DNA of 64,000 bases from Pseudorasbora parva (GCF_024679245.1 NC_090196.1:10194361-10258360), one strand, 5' to 3'. Shown: positions 39,801-50,800, counted from the first letter of the stretch. The notes: generated by a model not told the origin, from the sequence alone. A program made the numbers and translations.

Positions 39801-40041
39801 ATTGTTCTGTTTCATAAACTGTAGTGGTCCTTCATAATTGAATATTAAACACTGTTATACAAATAAAATACATGTTTTGTAATGTGTGCTTTACACTTTA
39901 TGAAAATAATGATAAAAAAAGGTTTATGTTTGTAGGAAACAACAAACAAGTAACAGAAACTAAATCACTTCTGTTTTTAGTGGTGAAGAGTGGGCCCAAT
40001 CCTGGCAGCCAAAGGATTTTCTCCAAATGAATGAAAATTAA
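30836..40041 (+). CDS. Gene A: zinc-ribbon / chromodomain-like protein of the KDZ element (9 coding exons, 431 aa)
   Basis: Coding exons: 30836-31048, 32008-32173, 37144-37767, 38097-38141, 38622-38663, 39026-39058, 39288-39355, 39661-39704, 39981-40041. All introns are GT-AG, phases agree at each junction, and the total is 1296 nt ending in TAA. Residues 10-27 form two CxxC knuckles (CPFC and CSHC), a zinc ribbon like those of the UPF0547 group. Residues ~30-60 are strongly basic. Exon 2 (LEKLHAIGYKPVLLLGKE) looks like a folded unit. Exon 3 is mostly a 12/17-residue repeat. Exons 4-5 are lysine-rich, possibly a nuclear signal. The C-terminal ~45 residues (FPIRSVVRERVRKGKAEILV, then DW, CPVCGEEW, SWQPKDFL) align with the chromodomain pattern (hydrophobic-rich strand, LVxW, then SWxP..xL), with an extra CxxC. 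I do not recognise a named family. It probably serves the transposon (chromatin targeting or DNA binding), which is inference. Intron 2 holds an antisense LINE. Confidence 0.82.
31822..31869. mobile_element. 48-bp hAT-type miniature element with 8-bp TSD
   Basis: The ends TAGGGCTGTGACGGT and ACCGTCACAGCCCTA are perfect 15-bp inverted repeats around an 18-bp centre. Immediately outside, GCTATTGC is present on both sides (31814-31821 and 31870-31877). An 8-bp duplication and TAGGG-type ends are hallmarks of hAT transposons. It lies in intron 1 of the gene A coding region. Confidence 0.85.
32857..36560 (-). mobile_element. L2-clade LINE, apparently full coding length, antisense in intron 2 of gene A
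   Basis: The minus-strand element ends in an (ATT)n tail (32857-32882) preceded by AAAGTGCATTATAAATAAAA, the tail form usual for fish L2 elements. A single uninterrupted 1098-codon frame lies inside. The 5' UTR is upstream of 36324; the 5' end is not sharply defined and about 36560 is an estimate. No clear target duplication was found, as is common for L2. The insertion makes intron 2 of gene A almost 5 kb, while most other introns are 100-1000 bp. Confidence 0.82.
33028..36324 (-). CDS. LINE endonuclease / reverse transcriptase polyprotein (1098 aa)
   Basis: One intact frame from ATG 36324. Residues ~1-160 are a variable N-terminus with a basic patch (LLRRRRYIHRGSRR). An APE-type endonuclease spans ~165-375 (FNAQSLTNK; LMETW; RPPK; GDFNIH at ~301-306; SDH near 363). 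The reverse transcriptase spans ~590-880, with NYRPISNLPYLSKVLEK, QSGFRSGHSTETAL, LDLTAAFDTVDH, GVPQGSVLGP and the catalytic YADD at ~817-820. The C-terminus ends with the LWNALPDHLR...FKRGLKTHLF block common in L2/CR1-type proteins. All catalytic motifs are present and I see no stop or frameshift, so the copy could be recently active. No separate ORF1 is seen, which is acceptable for fish L2. Confidence 0.92.
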   Translation of the reverse strand: MVWTIISLCLTVFQLCVSIMHSASQNLPAAVMKLKYSIPQLLNFNDRTFPACIAVIKELGLLRRRRYIHRGSRRGLVYHQPENSASAIPSIWTSVAHLPRHHNSFALRFGNTGNTGITARSHQSKLDCTGNTARSFSTAHDRKRGVDFSVLRPITRFTTPSTLKIELFNAQSLTNKSSFIQDHIIDKRLDLMCLMETWHQPAVYAALNDACPPGYSYLEKARYTGRGGGLAVIHRQSLELSFLPLPTVSSFEYLAFKCKPPFSLTILLIYRPPKTNSVFISEMHDFLTTLCSTSANILILGDFNIHVDTPSCHLAAEFLQLLDCLNLQQHVDGPTHSRGHTLDLVISNSPHIRNLLVYDLGVSDHQAISLELPRPSSLTKDSRQICFRNLKKINQDSLTTDLQQFSSVDLSSVSESVDFYNKSLSSLLDLHAPVITRMVTFSRSAPWYTSELRKMKTVGRVLERRLKLSGLTVHRQAYRDHQKAYARCLRDAQSQFYSSIINNNPGNSKKLFSTINHILKPQTHSFSEATEERCNKFMTFFRNKVDNIHLLLSSTSALPVPSVDPQPGTFQHLCCFSIITQLEVEDIIRKMKPSTCALDPFPTALVKSNLSVLSPFITKIINNSLQAGHVPSSLKTAIIRPLLKKPTLDPDVNDNYRPISNLPYLSKVLEKVVAAQLQVHLEHNHLYEKFQSGFRSGHSTETALVRVTNDLLMAADAGSPSLLILLDLTAAFDTVDHNILLHRLHSTIGLSDSVHNWFSSYLTGRTEYVALGEATSLSHNVTCGVPQGSVLGPTLFILYMLPLGRLINRHGISFHCYADDTQLYFRTSSSPSADLTPSTLITCLDEIKAWMKQNFLQLNSSKTEAILVGTPLQVQKSVITSIAFSDQVIPLSTSVTNLGVRMESQLTFEAHIKHLCKTSFFHLRNIAKLRPILSLADAEKLVHAFISSRLDYCNALLIGIPSKNLQRLQCIQNSAARILMRVRKYDHITPILKSLHWLPVSFRIEYKISLLTHQCIHGDAPSYLKELLTTQTATRNLRSVSLYRLKTPTANLRTMGDRAFCSSAPSLWNALPDHLRTPQTIDTFKRGLKTHLFSRAFN
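37251..37767 (+). repeat. Coding minisatellite in exon 3 of gene A
   Basis: A 36-bp unit encoding ASSTEGQEQVKQ, with four 51-bp units that carry an extra ASSTE, recurs about 12 times before a partial unit. All lengths are multiples of three, so copy-number change keeps the frame. Units vary mainly as Glu/Asp and Gly/Glu switches. The segment is GC-richer than its surroundings and its complement also reads open, but as a leucine/arginine-rich repeat without a plausible gene structure. Confidence 0.93.
38226..38251. repeat. (AATT)n microsatellite
   Basis: Short ATTA-tetranucleotide run in intron 4 of gene A. Confidence 0.9.
38255..38545. mobile_element. Possible degraded MITE in intron 4 of gene A
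   Basis: Starts AAAGGGGATCTATTATGCTT and runs to TTAGAAGCACAAGGGACCCA. The opening resembles the start of a common fish interspersed repeat (AAAGGGGACCTATTATGC type). Ends and target duplication are unclear, so this is a tentative call. Confidence 0.3.
38799..38825. repeat. (CA)n microsatellite
   Basis: About 27 bp of alternating AC in intron 5 of gene A. Confidence 0.95.
39088..39179. mobile_element. hAT-like terminal fragment
   Basis: The right end ATCGGTGCACCCCTA reads on the minus strand as TAGGGGTGCACCGATCC followed by repeated GATACCGATACCGATGCC blocks, a pattern typical of fish hAT non-autonomous ends. The other end is missing. It lies in intron 6 of gene A. Confidence 0.55.
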
Positions 40042-40157
40042 ATAAAATGTATGTTTTGAAAGCCATTTTGGTTTCTGCCTATTTATTATTAAATTGTTTC
40101 TGTGGTGCATTTGAAGTCATTTCTCATATTTATGTAAAGGTTAAAATCTCCAATAAA
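40041..40157 (+). terminator. Candidate poly(A) signals of gene A
   Basis: AATAAA occurs at 40041-40046, overlapping the stop codon, and again at 40152-40157. The second is better placed for 3' end formation. Confidence 0.5.
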
Positions 40158-42139
40158 TGTGACACATGGAGTTTAATCTCAAGTAGGCTTAAATAGAAAT
40201 GTACTTAATCCAACTCCATTTCCTTTTCGGATGTTCTTCTGAAACATGTTTTTATATTTATAACATGATTATACATTGCACTATATGTTATTTTATTACA
40301 GTTGGCATATAACTTGATTTCATATTCTGTTGTCTTCTTTTAAAGTTAACCTCAGAGTTCACTGTTAAGAAATACAGCCGTATGGCTTATTTAACAATTA
40401 TGAAATTATTTTGAAATTATTATGAAATTATTTTGAAATTAAAATTTGTGGTAGCATTTAATTATAAAGATAGGCCTGCCTATCTGGATAATGGTTATAG
40501 TTACTAGAATTTAACAGTTTTTGTCACTAGTTAAAAGACAGTTACTGATTTGTTGTGAAGGTCTTGATTGGAGAGGCTATCACACATTTTGGAAGTCTTC
40601 ATAGGCCATAATTACAACAACAAAAAACACTGTTTGAAGGTTGGCATTACTCCCGCCGACATTGATCACTAATAACTATATATAATTAATAACTCGATTT
40701 TAATTTCTACAGTACTACTACCAGCTAAACGATTAGCAGACATCCTGACGATTTTTTCTTTTTTTTACCCTGATCATCTAAATGCAGTATTTTGGATGTT
40801 TCGGCTGTAGTAGATTGTTGATCACCGTAGTCCTGCTGTGGAAACAGGAAAAACTACAAGTATGGTGGCTCATTGATACGCTTTGTAATGAGTTCTATTG
40901 CGCCTCTCATGTGGGAATTGTAGTTATAAATACACTGGAGACGGCCCTGATACTTAGTTGTTCTAAAAATAGCAGTCAAATATCCCCGATGAACTGACAT
41001 TTTCAGCGTTTTTTTCACCCTAATCGTCTAAAAGCATAACAATGTATGTTCTAGCTGTAAGAGATTTTTGATATATAAAGTAAATATACATTTTTAAAAC
41101 CCTAACCCTAACCAAACTCAGGAAACTGGAAGAACTTCAAGTATGGCCGCTGATTTGGAGCTTAATAGGAAGTTTAATGGCGCGTCTCTACTGGTAATTG
41201 TAGTTTTTAAATACATTGGCATATTCTCCATAATTAGATGTTGGTAGGATTAAACAATGGGCATTCCTAAGGGTTTTAGGGGGTGGGAAAGACATTGGTG
41301 TTATCAGATTGTAAAAACATTATTTTTAAATGGGTGAAAATTGCTTGTGGGCTATTTTTGATAGTGCCCAAAGTTGGTGCCAAATAGTGACTAATACTCA
41401 CATGATAGCTGAGGTCTGAAACTCTCTATAACATTTGTCCCATGTCTGGAGACCTTCTTGTTGCTGGATTATAAGCCTTCAAACATGGTCCAATGTCAAG
41501 GTTCAAATGTCAGTATTCAGAAATCAGAAGCCATGAATAATCTTCATACTGACATATGTTATTCTCCAGATCAAGACCTTTCCAATGATGTATTTGGTTT
41601 AGCTCTAAGACAAAGTTTTAATTGTATCATTTCATTGACACCTGTCCCGGGTCTATAGATTCAGAGAGCACTCTGAAGGCCCAGTATAATGAAGCTTTGT
41701 GTTTGTTTGTTTTTTTGTTTTGTTTTTTCTTGTTACATGGAATTAATGACCCAAGTTAGTCAAACCAAAGTTTATAAAATGACAGAATCTGTTTTATTAC
41801 CCAATACATTTGGTTTTGTTCTATGACAATGTTGTAATTCTCAGTTTCATGGATAGAACTTTGCCCAAGCATAGCTTCACAGACATGGCCTAATTATTAA
41901 CCTTATTTTCATGATGGCATGCAAGATCTGTTTTCAGCCCTAACCCAAGTACTTCAGTCCTTCCCCCATGTCTGTAGTAATGCACTGGATGGTCATTTAA
42001 AAAGGTGATTTATTTTGGTGACTATTTCTGCAAGTTTTTTTTAAATGATAAACCCCAAGGGATGATTCATTTAGTTTTCAATGGAGTCCTTACCACATAA
42101 TAACTAATGTACATGAAGCAAAACAGACATAACAATAGA
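40158..42139. other. Intergenic stretch between convergent genes, no gene seen
   Basis: AT-rich sequence without protein-like frames. It contains a diverged tandem duplication: 40765-40940 and 41014-41222 share ACCCT(G/A)ATC(A/G)TCTAAA, CAAGTATGG and GTAGTT(A/T)TAAATACA(C/T)TGG in the same order. A two-and-a-half-unit telomere-like phrase (AACCCTAACCCTAACC) lies at 41098-41113. The rest shows nothing I can name. Confidence 0.55.
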
Positions 42140-42818
42140 AATACACTCACACATACACAGACTAAAACCTGGCCATCCACATGATGTAAAAGAAAACGTG
42201 ATTCATCAGATCAGACCACCTTCTTCCATTGCTCCGTGGACCAGTTCTGATGCTTACATGCCACTGTTGGCACTTTCGGGGGTGGACAGGGATGAGCTGT
42301 GGGCACCCTAAATGGTCAGCAGCTATGCAGCCCCATATGCAACAAACTGCAATGCACTGTGTATTCTGACACATGTCTATCAGAACCAGCATTAACTTCT
42401 TGAGCAGTTTGATCTCCAATAGCTCGTCTGTTTGATCGGACCACACGGGCCAGCCTTCGCTCCCCATGTGCATCAATGAGCCTTGGCCGCCCATGACCCT
42501 GTGGCCGGTTCTCCACTGTTCCTTCCTTGGAGCATTTTTGATAGATACTGACCACTGCAGACTGGGAACAGCCCACAAGAGCCACAGTTTTGGAGATGCT
42601 CTGACCCAGTCATCTAGACATCACAATTTGGCCCTTGTTAAACTTGCTCAAATCCTTACGCTTGCCCATTTTTCCTGCTTGTAACACATCAACTGTGAGG
42701 AAAAAAATGTTCACTTGCTGCCTAATATATCCCACCCAGTAACAGGAACCGTGATGAAGACATACTCAGTTATTCACTTCACCTGTCAGTGGTCATAATG
42801 TTATGCCTGATCGGTATA
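42140..42818 (-). pseudogene. Truncated Tc1-like transposase / element remnant
   Basis: The minus strand begins at TACCGATCAGGCATAACATT (42818), a Tc1-type end, and is followed by coding remnants: MGKRKDLSKF, an HTH segment (VALVGCSQSAVVSIYQK), GHGRPRLIDAHGERRLARVV, then a frame-shifted region with VVWSD and SRFLLHH-like pieces near the DDE region. At least one frame break is evident (two overlapping frames are needed) and the 3' portion and end are missing, so it is inactive. It sits between the 3' ends of genes A and B. Confidence 0.8.
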
Positions 42819-42820
42819 TT

Positions 42821-43210
42821 CAAGTTCAAGTTCAAGAGTTTTTATTTGTCACATACACAGTTATACAGAATACAACCGGCAGTGAAATGTAAATGTTGTT
42901 GGAAATGAGGCCCAGGACAACAGTATCATCCGCAAACTTGATGACAGAGGTGGAGCTGTATGTGGACAAACAGTCATGCGTGTAGAGCAGGGGACTGAGG
43001 ACACAGCCCTGTGGAGCTCCCACACTCACGGTGATGGAGGTGGAGGTGAACTGTCCTACTCTCACCACCTGAGGTCTGCCAGTGAGGAAATCTTCAATCC
43101 TGTGAGAGAGAAGAATTCAGTCCCGAGATCCAGGAGTTTGTTAGTTAGCTTAATGGGAACTATGGTGTTAAAGGCTGAACTATAGTCAATAAATAGCAGA
43201 CCAGATATAG
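42821..43210 (-). mobile_element. 5'-truncated, internally deleted non-LTR retrotransposon fragment (Rex1/CR1-like)
   Basis: Minus-strand pieces read FIDYSSAFNT, VGAPQGCVLSPLLY, THDC and FADDTVVLGLISNN, the reverse-transcriptase block of a second LINE family. The element then jumps directly to a 3' UTR ending in GTGACAAATAAAAACTCTTG and a short (CTTGAA)n tail at 42821-42840. It is different from, and older than, the intact LINE in gene A. Confidence 0.75.
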
Positions 43211-43789
43211 GTATATATCTTAATATTACATTATCTTAATTTTAAAAACATTAAAGGCTCATCTTTGAAAAATACTTTATTTTTTGTCTTTCACAAAAAT
43301 ACATCAAAGCTTATTCAAACAAGCCACCAGGCTGTATTTAATAACACTGGACAATGAGGTCAAGTCACCTTGTAAAGCACAAACAGAACAAGGAATCAAG
43401 TTATATCAACTGTAAAAATGTACAATATAAAGTATAATCATAACACATAAAACTGTATTTTTCTGTTAAATACTATCTAATGCATTATACAAGTACTTAA
43501 TGTATGTGTTAGTTAAATTTCCTGTAACAATGTACAATGTGTTTGAAAGGACAAAACTGACAGTGACAGATAAATTGTCAACAAATTAACCATTTTGAAG
43601 AAAGAATTTTTTATTCATGATGTTTATTTTCAATGGTACAGTTATATAAAGCTACATAACAGTTATATCCTATAAAACACTCAATCAACACCCCTCTGGG
43701 GGGAAAAAGCAAAGATCCTACGCTGCTGCTGCACTGAAGAATAAGTGAATGTGGGGAAATGCAAGTAATTATAGAGGAAGGGTCATAAG
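43211..43789. other. Intergenic, nothing recognised
   Basis: AT-rich sequence without convincing frames or repeat ends on either strand. Confidence 0.5.
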
Positions 43790-43896
43790 TAGGGCTACAC
43801 AATTTGGGGCAAATATCTAATTGTGATTTTTCTGGTTAAAATTGCGATTGCCATTTTTGCAAATGAAATGTGTGTGTATATAACATTTTGTGTTTA
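43790..43896. mobile_element. hAT-like end fragment
   Basis: TAGGGCTACACAATTTGGGG at 43790 followed by ATTGTGATTTTTCTGG and AAAATTGCGATTGCCATTTT resembles the left end of a fish hAT family. It is cut off where the Tc1-type MITE begins at 43897, so the MITE probably inserted into it. Confidence 0.45.
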
Positions 43897-44519
43897 CAGT
43901 GGGTACGGAAAGTATTCAGACCCCTTACATTTTTCCCTGTTTGTTATATTGCAGCCATTTGCTAAAATCATTTTTTTTTTTCTCATTAATGTACAAACAG
44001 CACACGATATTGACAGAAAAACACAGAATTGTTGACATTTTTGCAGATTTATTAAACAAGAAAAACTGAAATATCACATTTCCTAAGTATTCAGACCCTT
44101 TGCTCAGCATTTAGAAGCACCTTTTGATCTAATACAGCCATGAGTCTTTTTTGTAACCGTGGCCAGATCTGTGCCTTGCCTGTAACGTCTTCTATACAGG
44201 TGTGTGGCTTTCCTAATCAAGTCCAATCAGTATAATCAAACACAGCTGGACTTAAATGAAGGTTTAGAACCATCTCAAGGATGAGCAGAAGAAATGGACA
44301 GCACCTGAGTTAAATATATGTGTCACAGCAAAGGGTCTGAATACTTAGGACCATGTAATATTTCAGTTTGAATGATGACAAAATGTTTTTCTGTCAATAT
44401 GGGGTGCTGTGTGTACATTAATGAGAAAACAAATTAACTGAAATGATTTTAGCAAATGGCTGCAATATAACAAAGAGTGAAAAAATGTAAGGGGGTCTAA
44501 ATACTTTCCGTACCCACTG
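43897..44519. mobile_element. Tc1/mariner-type MITE, 623 bp, with TA duplication
   Basis: The ends CAGTGGGTACGGAAAGTATT and AATACTTTCCGTACCCACTG are inverted repeats that continue with decay for over 100 bp (ATATTGCAGCCATTTGCTAA occurs on both sides). A TA dinucleotide flanks each end (43895-43896 and 44520-44521). There is no transposase frame. It is non-autonomous and presumably moved by a Tc1-like transposase. Confidence 0.88.
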
Positions 44520-44795
44520 TATATATTAACATGACTAATAATAATAATAATCAGCAAATTACTTAGAAATCTGAGATTGGTGCATCTATACTGAGAGGTT
44601 TGTGCATCTTCAAGGAGGATTAATGTGCTTGCTAAATTGACAGTTTGAATTTTTGACAATATAGAATGCATAAAGATTTTGATGTGGTTAATCAGTCAGC
44701 ATACTAATAATACACAGATATAGGGCAAGTCCATTTCCTCCAACAGTCCATTTGTGCATCTTCCATCTAGGGAAATGGAGAAAAAAAGTTTTAGT

Positions 44796-44801
44796 TTTAT
44801 T
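44796..44801 (-). terminator. Candidate poly(A) signal of gene B
   Basis: Minus-strand AATAAA 67 bp beyond the stop codon of gene B, within an AT-rich 3' region. Confidence 0.45.
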
Positions 44802-44867
44802 TGTTTTAGAAGCAACAAGGTGTGTAAAGCATTAATAAATACACTTATTTAATAAATTAATAAATAC

Positions 44868-47800
44868 CTAAATTGTGTTTTCCTCTTCATCCTCACTGGT
44901 GTCTGGACTACTGAGGCCACTTTCATCTTCCTCTTCAACATGTAGAAGGACAGAGGCCTCAGGACCTAAAGCAGTCTTGTACTGTTGAAGGACCACTTGC
45001 ATCCTTTCTGACACCTCTGACAGTCTTCTTCTTAAGAGACAGCAAAGTCCCTCATTTCCCTTGTCTATATGTCTCAAAATAAATAAAAAAATACATTAAA
45101 GACAAACTACATATTACGATAGCTTTATAAGGCCAAAGAACTTCAATGGAGTAAAAAGATTTCACCGATTCAAATATACATGCCAGGCTGGTTGGCATTT
45201 GTATGTGCATACTATGGCTGCCCTAGTACCAGGCTAGCTTCTGCATAAACTGACTTGAGGCAACATGATTGCTCACTGAGGTAACTTTATGGAGCTAGGT
45301 CTAAATAAGTAGAAAAGTGTTTTGTTTTTCACCCAATGTCTGATAGCTGTTTTTAAATTAACACTAAATTAAAAAATAACATTTTAAATGAACAAAAACA
45401 ATTTAAATTAATAGTTTTCATCTTTACTACAGTTGTGCTAAAGTAACACGTTGTGTAACATTCATGGAGTTACATCAGGAAAAAGGTGCTTGATGATGAT
45501 AACCAGCTAGGTTTTCTATGTTGACTGGAGGAGATAAAATAAGATTAATCTTGATGTTATGCTAACCCCATGTAACATATCAGGACAGAAATTCCAATGT
45601 TAAAAATGATTTAGTTAATTTCTACTTTCATGTAACAGCCAAAGTACAACAAATTTGCCCATACTGCATCTCAAACAACTGTGACACTTTAAAGCCTTAC
45701 TGACTTATTACAATAGCGAACAACTCCACCCAAGTTCTTTGACTAAGACTGATATGGTTTATTTAAAAAAACATCTTGAAATTAATACTTTAAATGGACA
45801 GCTTTTTATTCAACTTACCCTCCTCAGCCAACTTGTTCTTGAGAACCACCGTCAGGCTCTGCAACCATGTGCAGTGTTGTGCCATCTCCAACACCAAAAC
45901 CCTTGTTTCCTCTTGCAGTCGCATTGTCAACATCACTTGGTCATGCAGTTGTTTCTTGGTTGAAATGTTTGCTAAGAATCAATAACAATTATATGTATAC
46001 ATTAGACAATCTTGCATTGCATTGCAATGTTTCTTAACAAACAAACAAACGTACTTTTTTTAATAAGAAAATACACATATAAAACTAATTAATATTACAA
46101 CACTCAATGTTACACGCCTGCCTATGTTCAGTATACTGTAGCAGAACTGTAAATAAATTACTGTGAAGCATCTGAAAACTGACATACCACTGCCATGAAC
46201 CTCCCACGGCCATATTTGACACACAGTGCTCTCTCCAGTAAGGGAATGCTCCACCACAGCTATGTCAATGTTTGTGGCAGAGTCTAGTACATGATCATTG
46301 TATTTCTGTATCTCCTGAAGAAGGAGCTTTTTGTCTTCTGCCAGCTTCCTTCGAAGGCGATGGCGAATCTTGCTGCTGTCTAAACACATGAAGTATAGGG
46401 GTAAAGGTTTGTGATTTAACTGTTCAGCAAAAAAAAATTGCACCCAAAAAGTGAAAGCAAAGCTGCAGCTATTGAAGTATGTAAAAATTATAAATTAGAT
46501 TGACAAACAGGTAATTCAGAGGTTCAGTGTATAACATTTAGGGGATCTATTGGTAGGAATGGAATACAGCACTATATATATGTATAATATATAAGCCCAT
46601 ATATGATTACTTTAGAATGGGTTTTTAATCTAAAGATTAATCTAATCTTCAGAGCACCAGCCTGTGTGTTTTCAAGCAATTCTGAAGAGCTTGGTTAGCT
46701 GCTTCAGGTTTGTTTGATTAGGGTTGCAACTAAACTCTGCAGGGCAGTGGTTGTCTTTGTTAGTTGAGTAGGATGCATATAGTAGCTTGAATTTTCAACC
46801 TATTTTATAATATAGTTATACCATTCTGACGGTAGAGGGTTTGTTTCCGCTGCCTCACACTAAGGTAAAGCCCCTCAATTGACTGCTGAAGTCCTCTGTG
46901 TGCGGTGACTTGACTGGCATGAGATGTATCTGGTGTCTCTGTAGAAGTAATAGTGAAAGCAAATCCACTGTTTCAGATAGTAATGGAAAAGGATATTTGT
47001 TGTTTTTATTGTATCTGGTCATGCTTACCACCAGCTGCCCATTCCTTTACATCAGAAAGCCACTGTGACACCACTTCATCTGTGCAGTGTAGCTCTGTTT
47101 TTAGCTCTGACAGCCTTGCAGTCTCATTCTGTAGTCTTCGACAAGTCTGATAAACAGTGTTATACAATAATCAGGATTAAAACTTTGTGTGATTAACAAC
47201 AGGCCAAGTGCACACAAAAAGAACACACAGAACTATTTATAAGAGACTTACCTTCACATATCTTGTGGATAGTGCCTGATGTAGAGAGAGGCTTTTTTTG
47301 TGGTTCCACCCCATAGCGTGTAGTGTAAGCATGTCCACCCGTGCTGTTGAAAGCAAATAATGAGATTACACTTAATCTATAAAAAGTATGCAGGAATATT
47401 GCAAACACTCTGATCACCTGCTTTGGACATATATTTGGTTGTCAGGGCGCAACGTGAGAGGTAGCTGTTCACTTGCTCCACCTCCTCACCAGCGGTTGTC
47501 CCTGCTCCTTCCTGGTTCTTACCACTCCATTTAATCTGTTAGTAAAGGGTGGAAGAAATTCAATTCAATTTTATTTAATTTATATACAGTAGCCCAGTAT
47601 AACAACTTAAAGGGCTTTAAAATCTGTACAAGAAATGGTTATACAAAAAGGATACATAGAATAGTGTAGCTCTTCATAGTTTTTTTTCTTCATTACAAAT
47701 GTACATATAATGCAAAAATATTATACATACCTCACACTTAGTAGCATGGGCTCGAGCATGCATAACACTTAGAAACGGTTTCATCGTGGTCAGCTCCTGA

Positions 47801-50800
47801 AGAGCAGGAAGGACACCAGCAACTTTCTGCAAGTATGGCCAATATTTGCAGGCCACATCCATCGCAAAGAATTGCGCCCTGGCTGGCATGAGCTCCTTTT
47901 GAAGGTACAGAGGGTAGGCAAATATCTCCCCTCTGTACATATTAAGGGCTTTTAGGAGGAATCCGTGGCGACACACAGCAACCTCCATCCCCTCTTCATC
48001 CAATTTAGAAGCCCTCCTTGAAGTCTCCCTCGCTGCTGTCCACTGGGAGTCCCCACATGTGCCTCTTCCTTGTGTCTATGACACATAACACACACAACAA
48101 ATCAATTATAAATGTTGTAGATATTTTATATACAATATATTATTGCATTTATTCTCTCAATTTGATTTTGGAGTAGTAGTTAGTTGGCAGAAGTAGTTGA
48201 AGTGGGGGGAAATCAAGGTCGGACATAAATGGCTATTTTTTTAACAACTGTTTTTCTCAAGTTATGATTAAACTTGCATTTCTCACTGCTTTCTGTACGG
48301 TGTCAACAAATCTAGACACCGCACTGTCTTCAGCCACAAAGAGCCCCTCAAAAAAGCCAGAATCATCAGAGCTGAAGAAGAAGAAAAAATCCATTAATTA
48401 AATATTTAAAAAACAATAATAAAAAACACTGGAACAAAGACCACCTTCCGTTTCGGCGAAAGCGATATAGCTTTCTGTTTCCGTCTGCTGAAACAGCCAA
48501 CATTTCTGGCGTGCAGGCTGGGCAGGTGAAAGGAGCACTACAGCAGAGCTGGTCTTCCTCAAAAGTTGTATAGGAAAACTCTAAGAAGCTGCGCTGCAGT
48601 GCATCGCCGTTGATATTTCCAGACTGAAAGAAATATAGAGTGAAATAGTATTTGTGATGTTGTCTACTTATGGAAAGAATTTTATAATATGGTAAAAACA
48701 ATTACACTTACTCTTCCTCCACACTTGGTGCGATGCTCCAGCAGCTTTGCGAAGGCTTGTCTGGAGAATCCAGGAGCTATGACCTTTAGTTCCTGAAAGG
48801 AGCTCAGGAGGTCAAGAGTATACAGCGTGGAATTGTTTACAGAGGCTGGCCAATATCCACTCCTAAGTAGGTCCTTCAAATCAGGGTACCACTGCTGCTG
48901 GCATGTTTGACATATGTATAGTGGCTGATGCAACTCAAAACGCCCTAGGAACAAAAAAAGTCAATTAAAAAAATTATAAATACACATTTACCACATACTT
49001 TATTTTACAACAGTTAGTTCATTCTGCCCATCCAACAGTTACTTCATTTTTGTGCATGATTGAGATACACTGAACAAGTTGCTGCCAGAAGAATTGTGTG
49101 ATAACTTTATGATGTCTGTTTCATCTGTACCATCTGAATGAGCTTTTATTAGTGTTTATGCAGGCGCAGTGAAGCGAATTTTGGTTTTCTGACGTTTCAG
49201 TGGGGAAACTTAGAAATTTAGACATAATTTCAAAAATCGAATCTACAACAGAAATTTAAATAGTTTTTATTTTTTTACCATTGATGGTAATTAAAATCAC
49301 TGGTTTGCCTGGAACCAAGGTGAAGTTTGAGCCTTCACAGGAGCAGACTGACATCTTTACAGTCGGCAAAATGCAAGCTGGCAAAAAGAAAGAAAACCAC
49401 TCATTTAGATAGATTATTTTTAACTGGTTGCAGACACACATGAACAGCAAAATTAGGGCTATTTGAGAGAACGTACCTTGCTCATGGATGCAATATCCAG
49501 CTTCCCCTTTAATGACACAAGAGGTTGGAGGAATGGCTTCAAAAAACCCATTAATCACACATTCCCTGTTGTGGAGTGGCTGTTTTTTGTGATGCAATAC
49601 ATCACAGTCCCCACAGAACCACTCCTCAGGAAGACACTCTCTGCACCTAGGGAGAAAATAGAACAATATTATAATATAATATAAATACAATATTAAATAA
49701 ATACAATATATAAAATAAATACAATATTTATTTGAAATAATATTTCAAATAAATAACTCATATCAAATACAATAAACTCAATTTAAGCTATTCCAAAATT
49801 AGTTAAGATACTAGGTTTGAAATTCCTTTATAGGAGTGCATAGGGGCTCAGTGTTTAGCACAGTTAAAGTTTAACATTAATGAAAACCAACCTAATAACA
49901 GCAGGCTCGTGGCAAAGCCAACACAAGGGATGACCAACAGCCTCTTTTGCAATAAGGCATTTTAGGTTGTATGGTCTTGCTTCTTTCCAGCGCTCTGAGG
50001 CTTTCTGCTGTCGAAAAGACCATGATGAAGCAGAGCTTCTTTGAGGCTCAGCAGAAGGACATGATGCCAAAAAATAAGACAACCTCTTCATATTTTTTTC
50101 TGTAAAGAAAATACAAAATAAAGTAGTAAAGGACTATTTAGATGAGGACCAGTTACAAGTCAACTGATCAATATTTAGAATAAACATGCCATTTCATGAT
50201 TCCCAAATATTGGCCCAAATATTTACTAAATTGTGTCTTTAATCCATCTACTGGACTGTCCGTTTTGTCTAAGGGGTTTTTCTTTAAATATACATGGATT
50301 TAAAAAAAAATAAAACTTAAATTCATCCCTGTGACTTACCAAATTCCTCTTGAGGATTTAATTTTGCAGAGGGTACAGTAAGTGGAACCTCCACACTGGG
50401 TGACAGGGAGCACTCAGCTGTGGGGTATGTGACTGTAAAACAGTACATAAAATAATTAGGCTATCACTGCATTCATGTCTTCTTTTTCCAACCTATATAT
50501 ACTGAACAATTTATGAAATCAGACATATTGCTAATAAGTACTTGGTATTGTCTTTTACTATAGTGCCACTGAATGGTTTATCTACATTTTAATGTCTTTT
50601 TAGATATTGGAATATTTTAAACTCCCAACAAGCAATTAGTGTTCTAATTTGAGTTGGTAAATTCCTACAAATGTCAAATAATTTAAATATAACCTGTAGA
50701 TGAGGCTTGGCGTCGCCCTCCTCGCCTCCCCCTTGGTTTACCACGTCCTACAAAGTCCCTTTTAGAGGTCTGTGGAGGATCTTCTCCAGAGAGTGCGTGT

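Noticed and set aside
41098..41113. Telomere array
   Set aside because: Only about two and a half CCCTAA units; too short to mean a telomere or fusion point.
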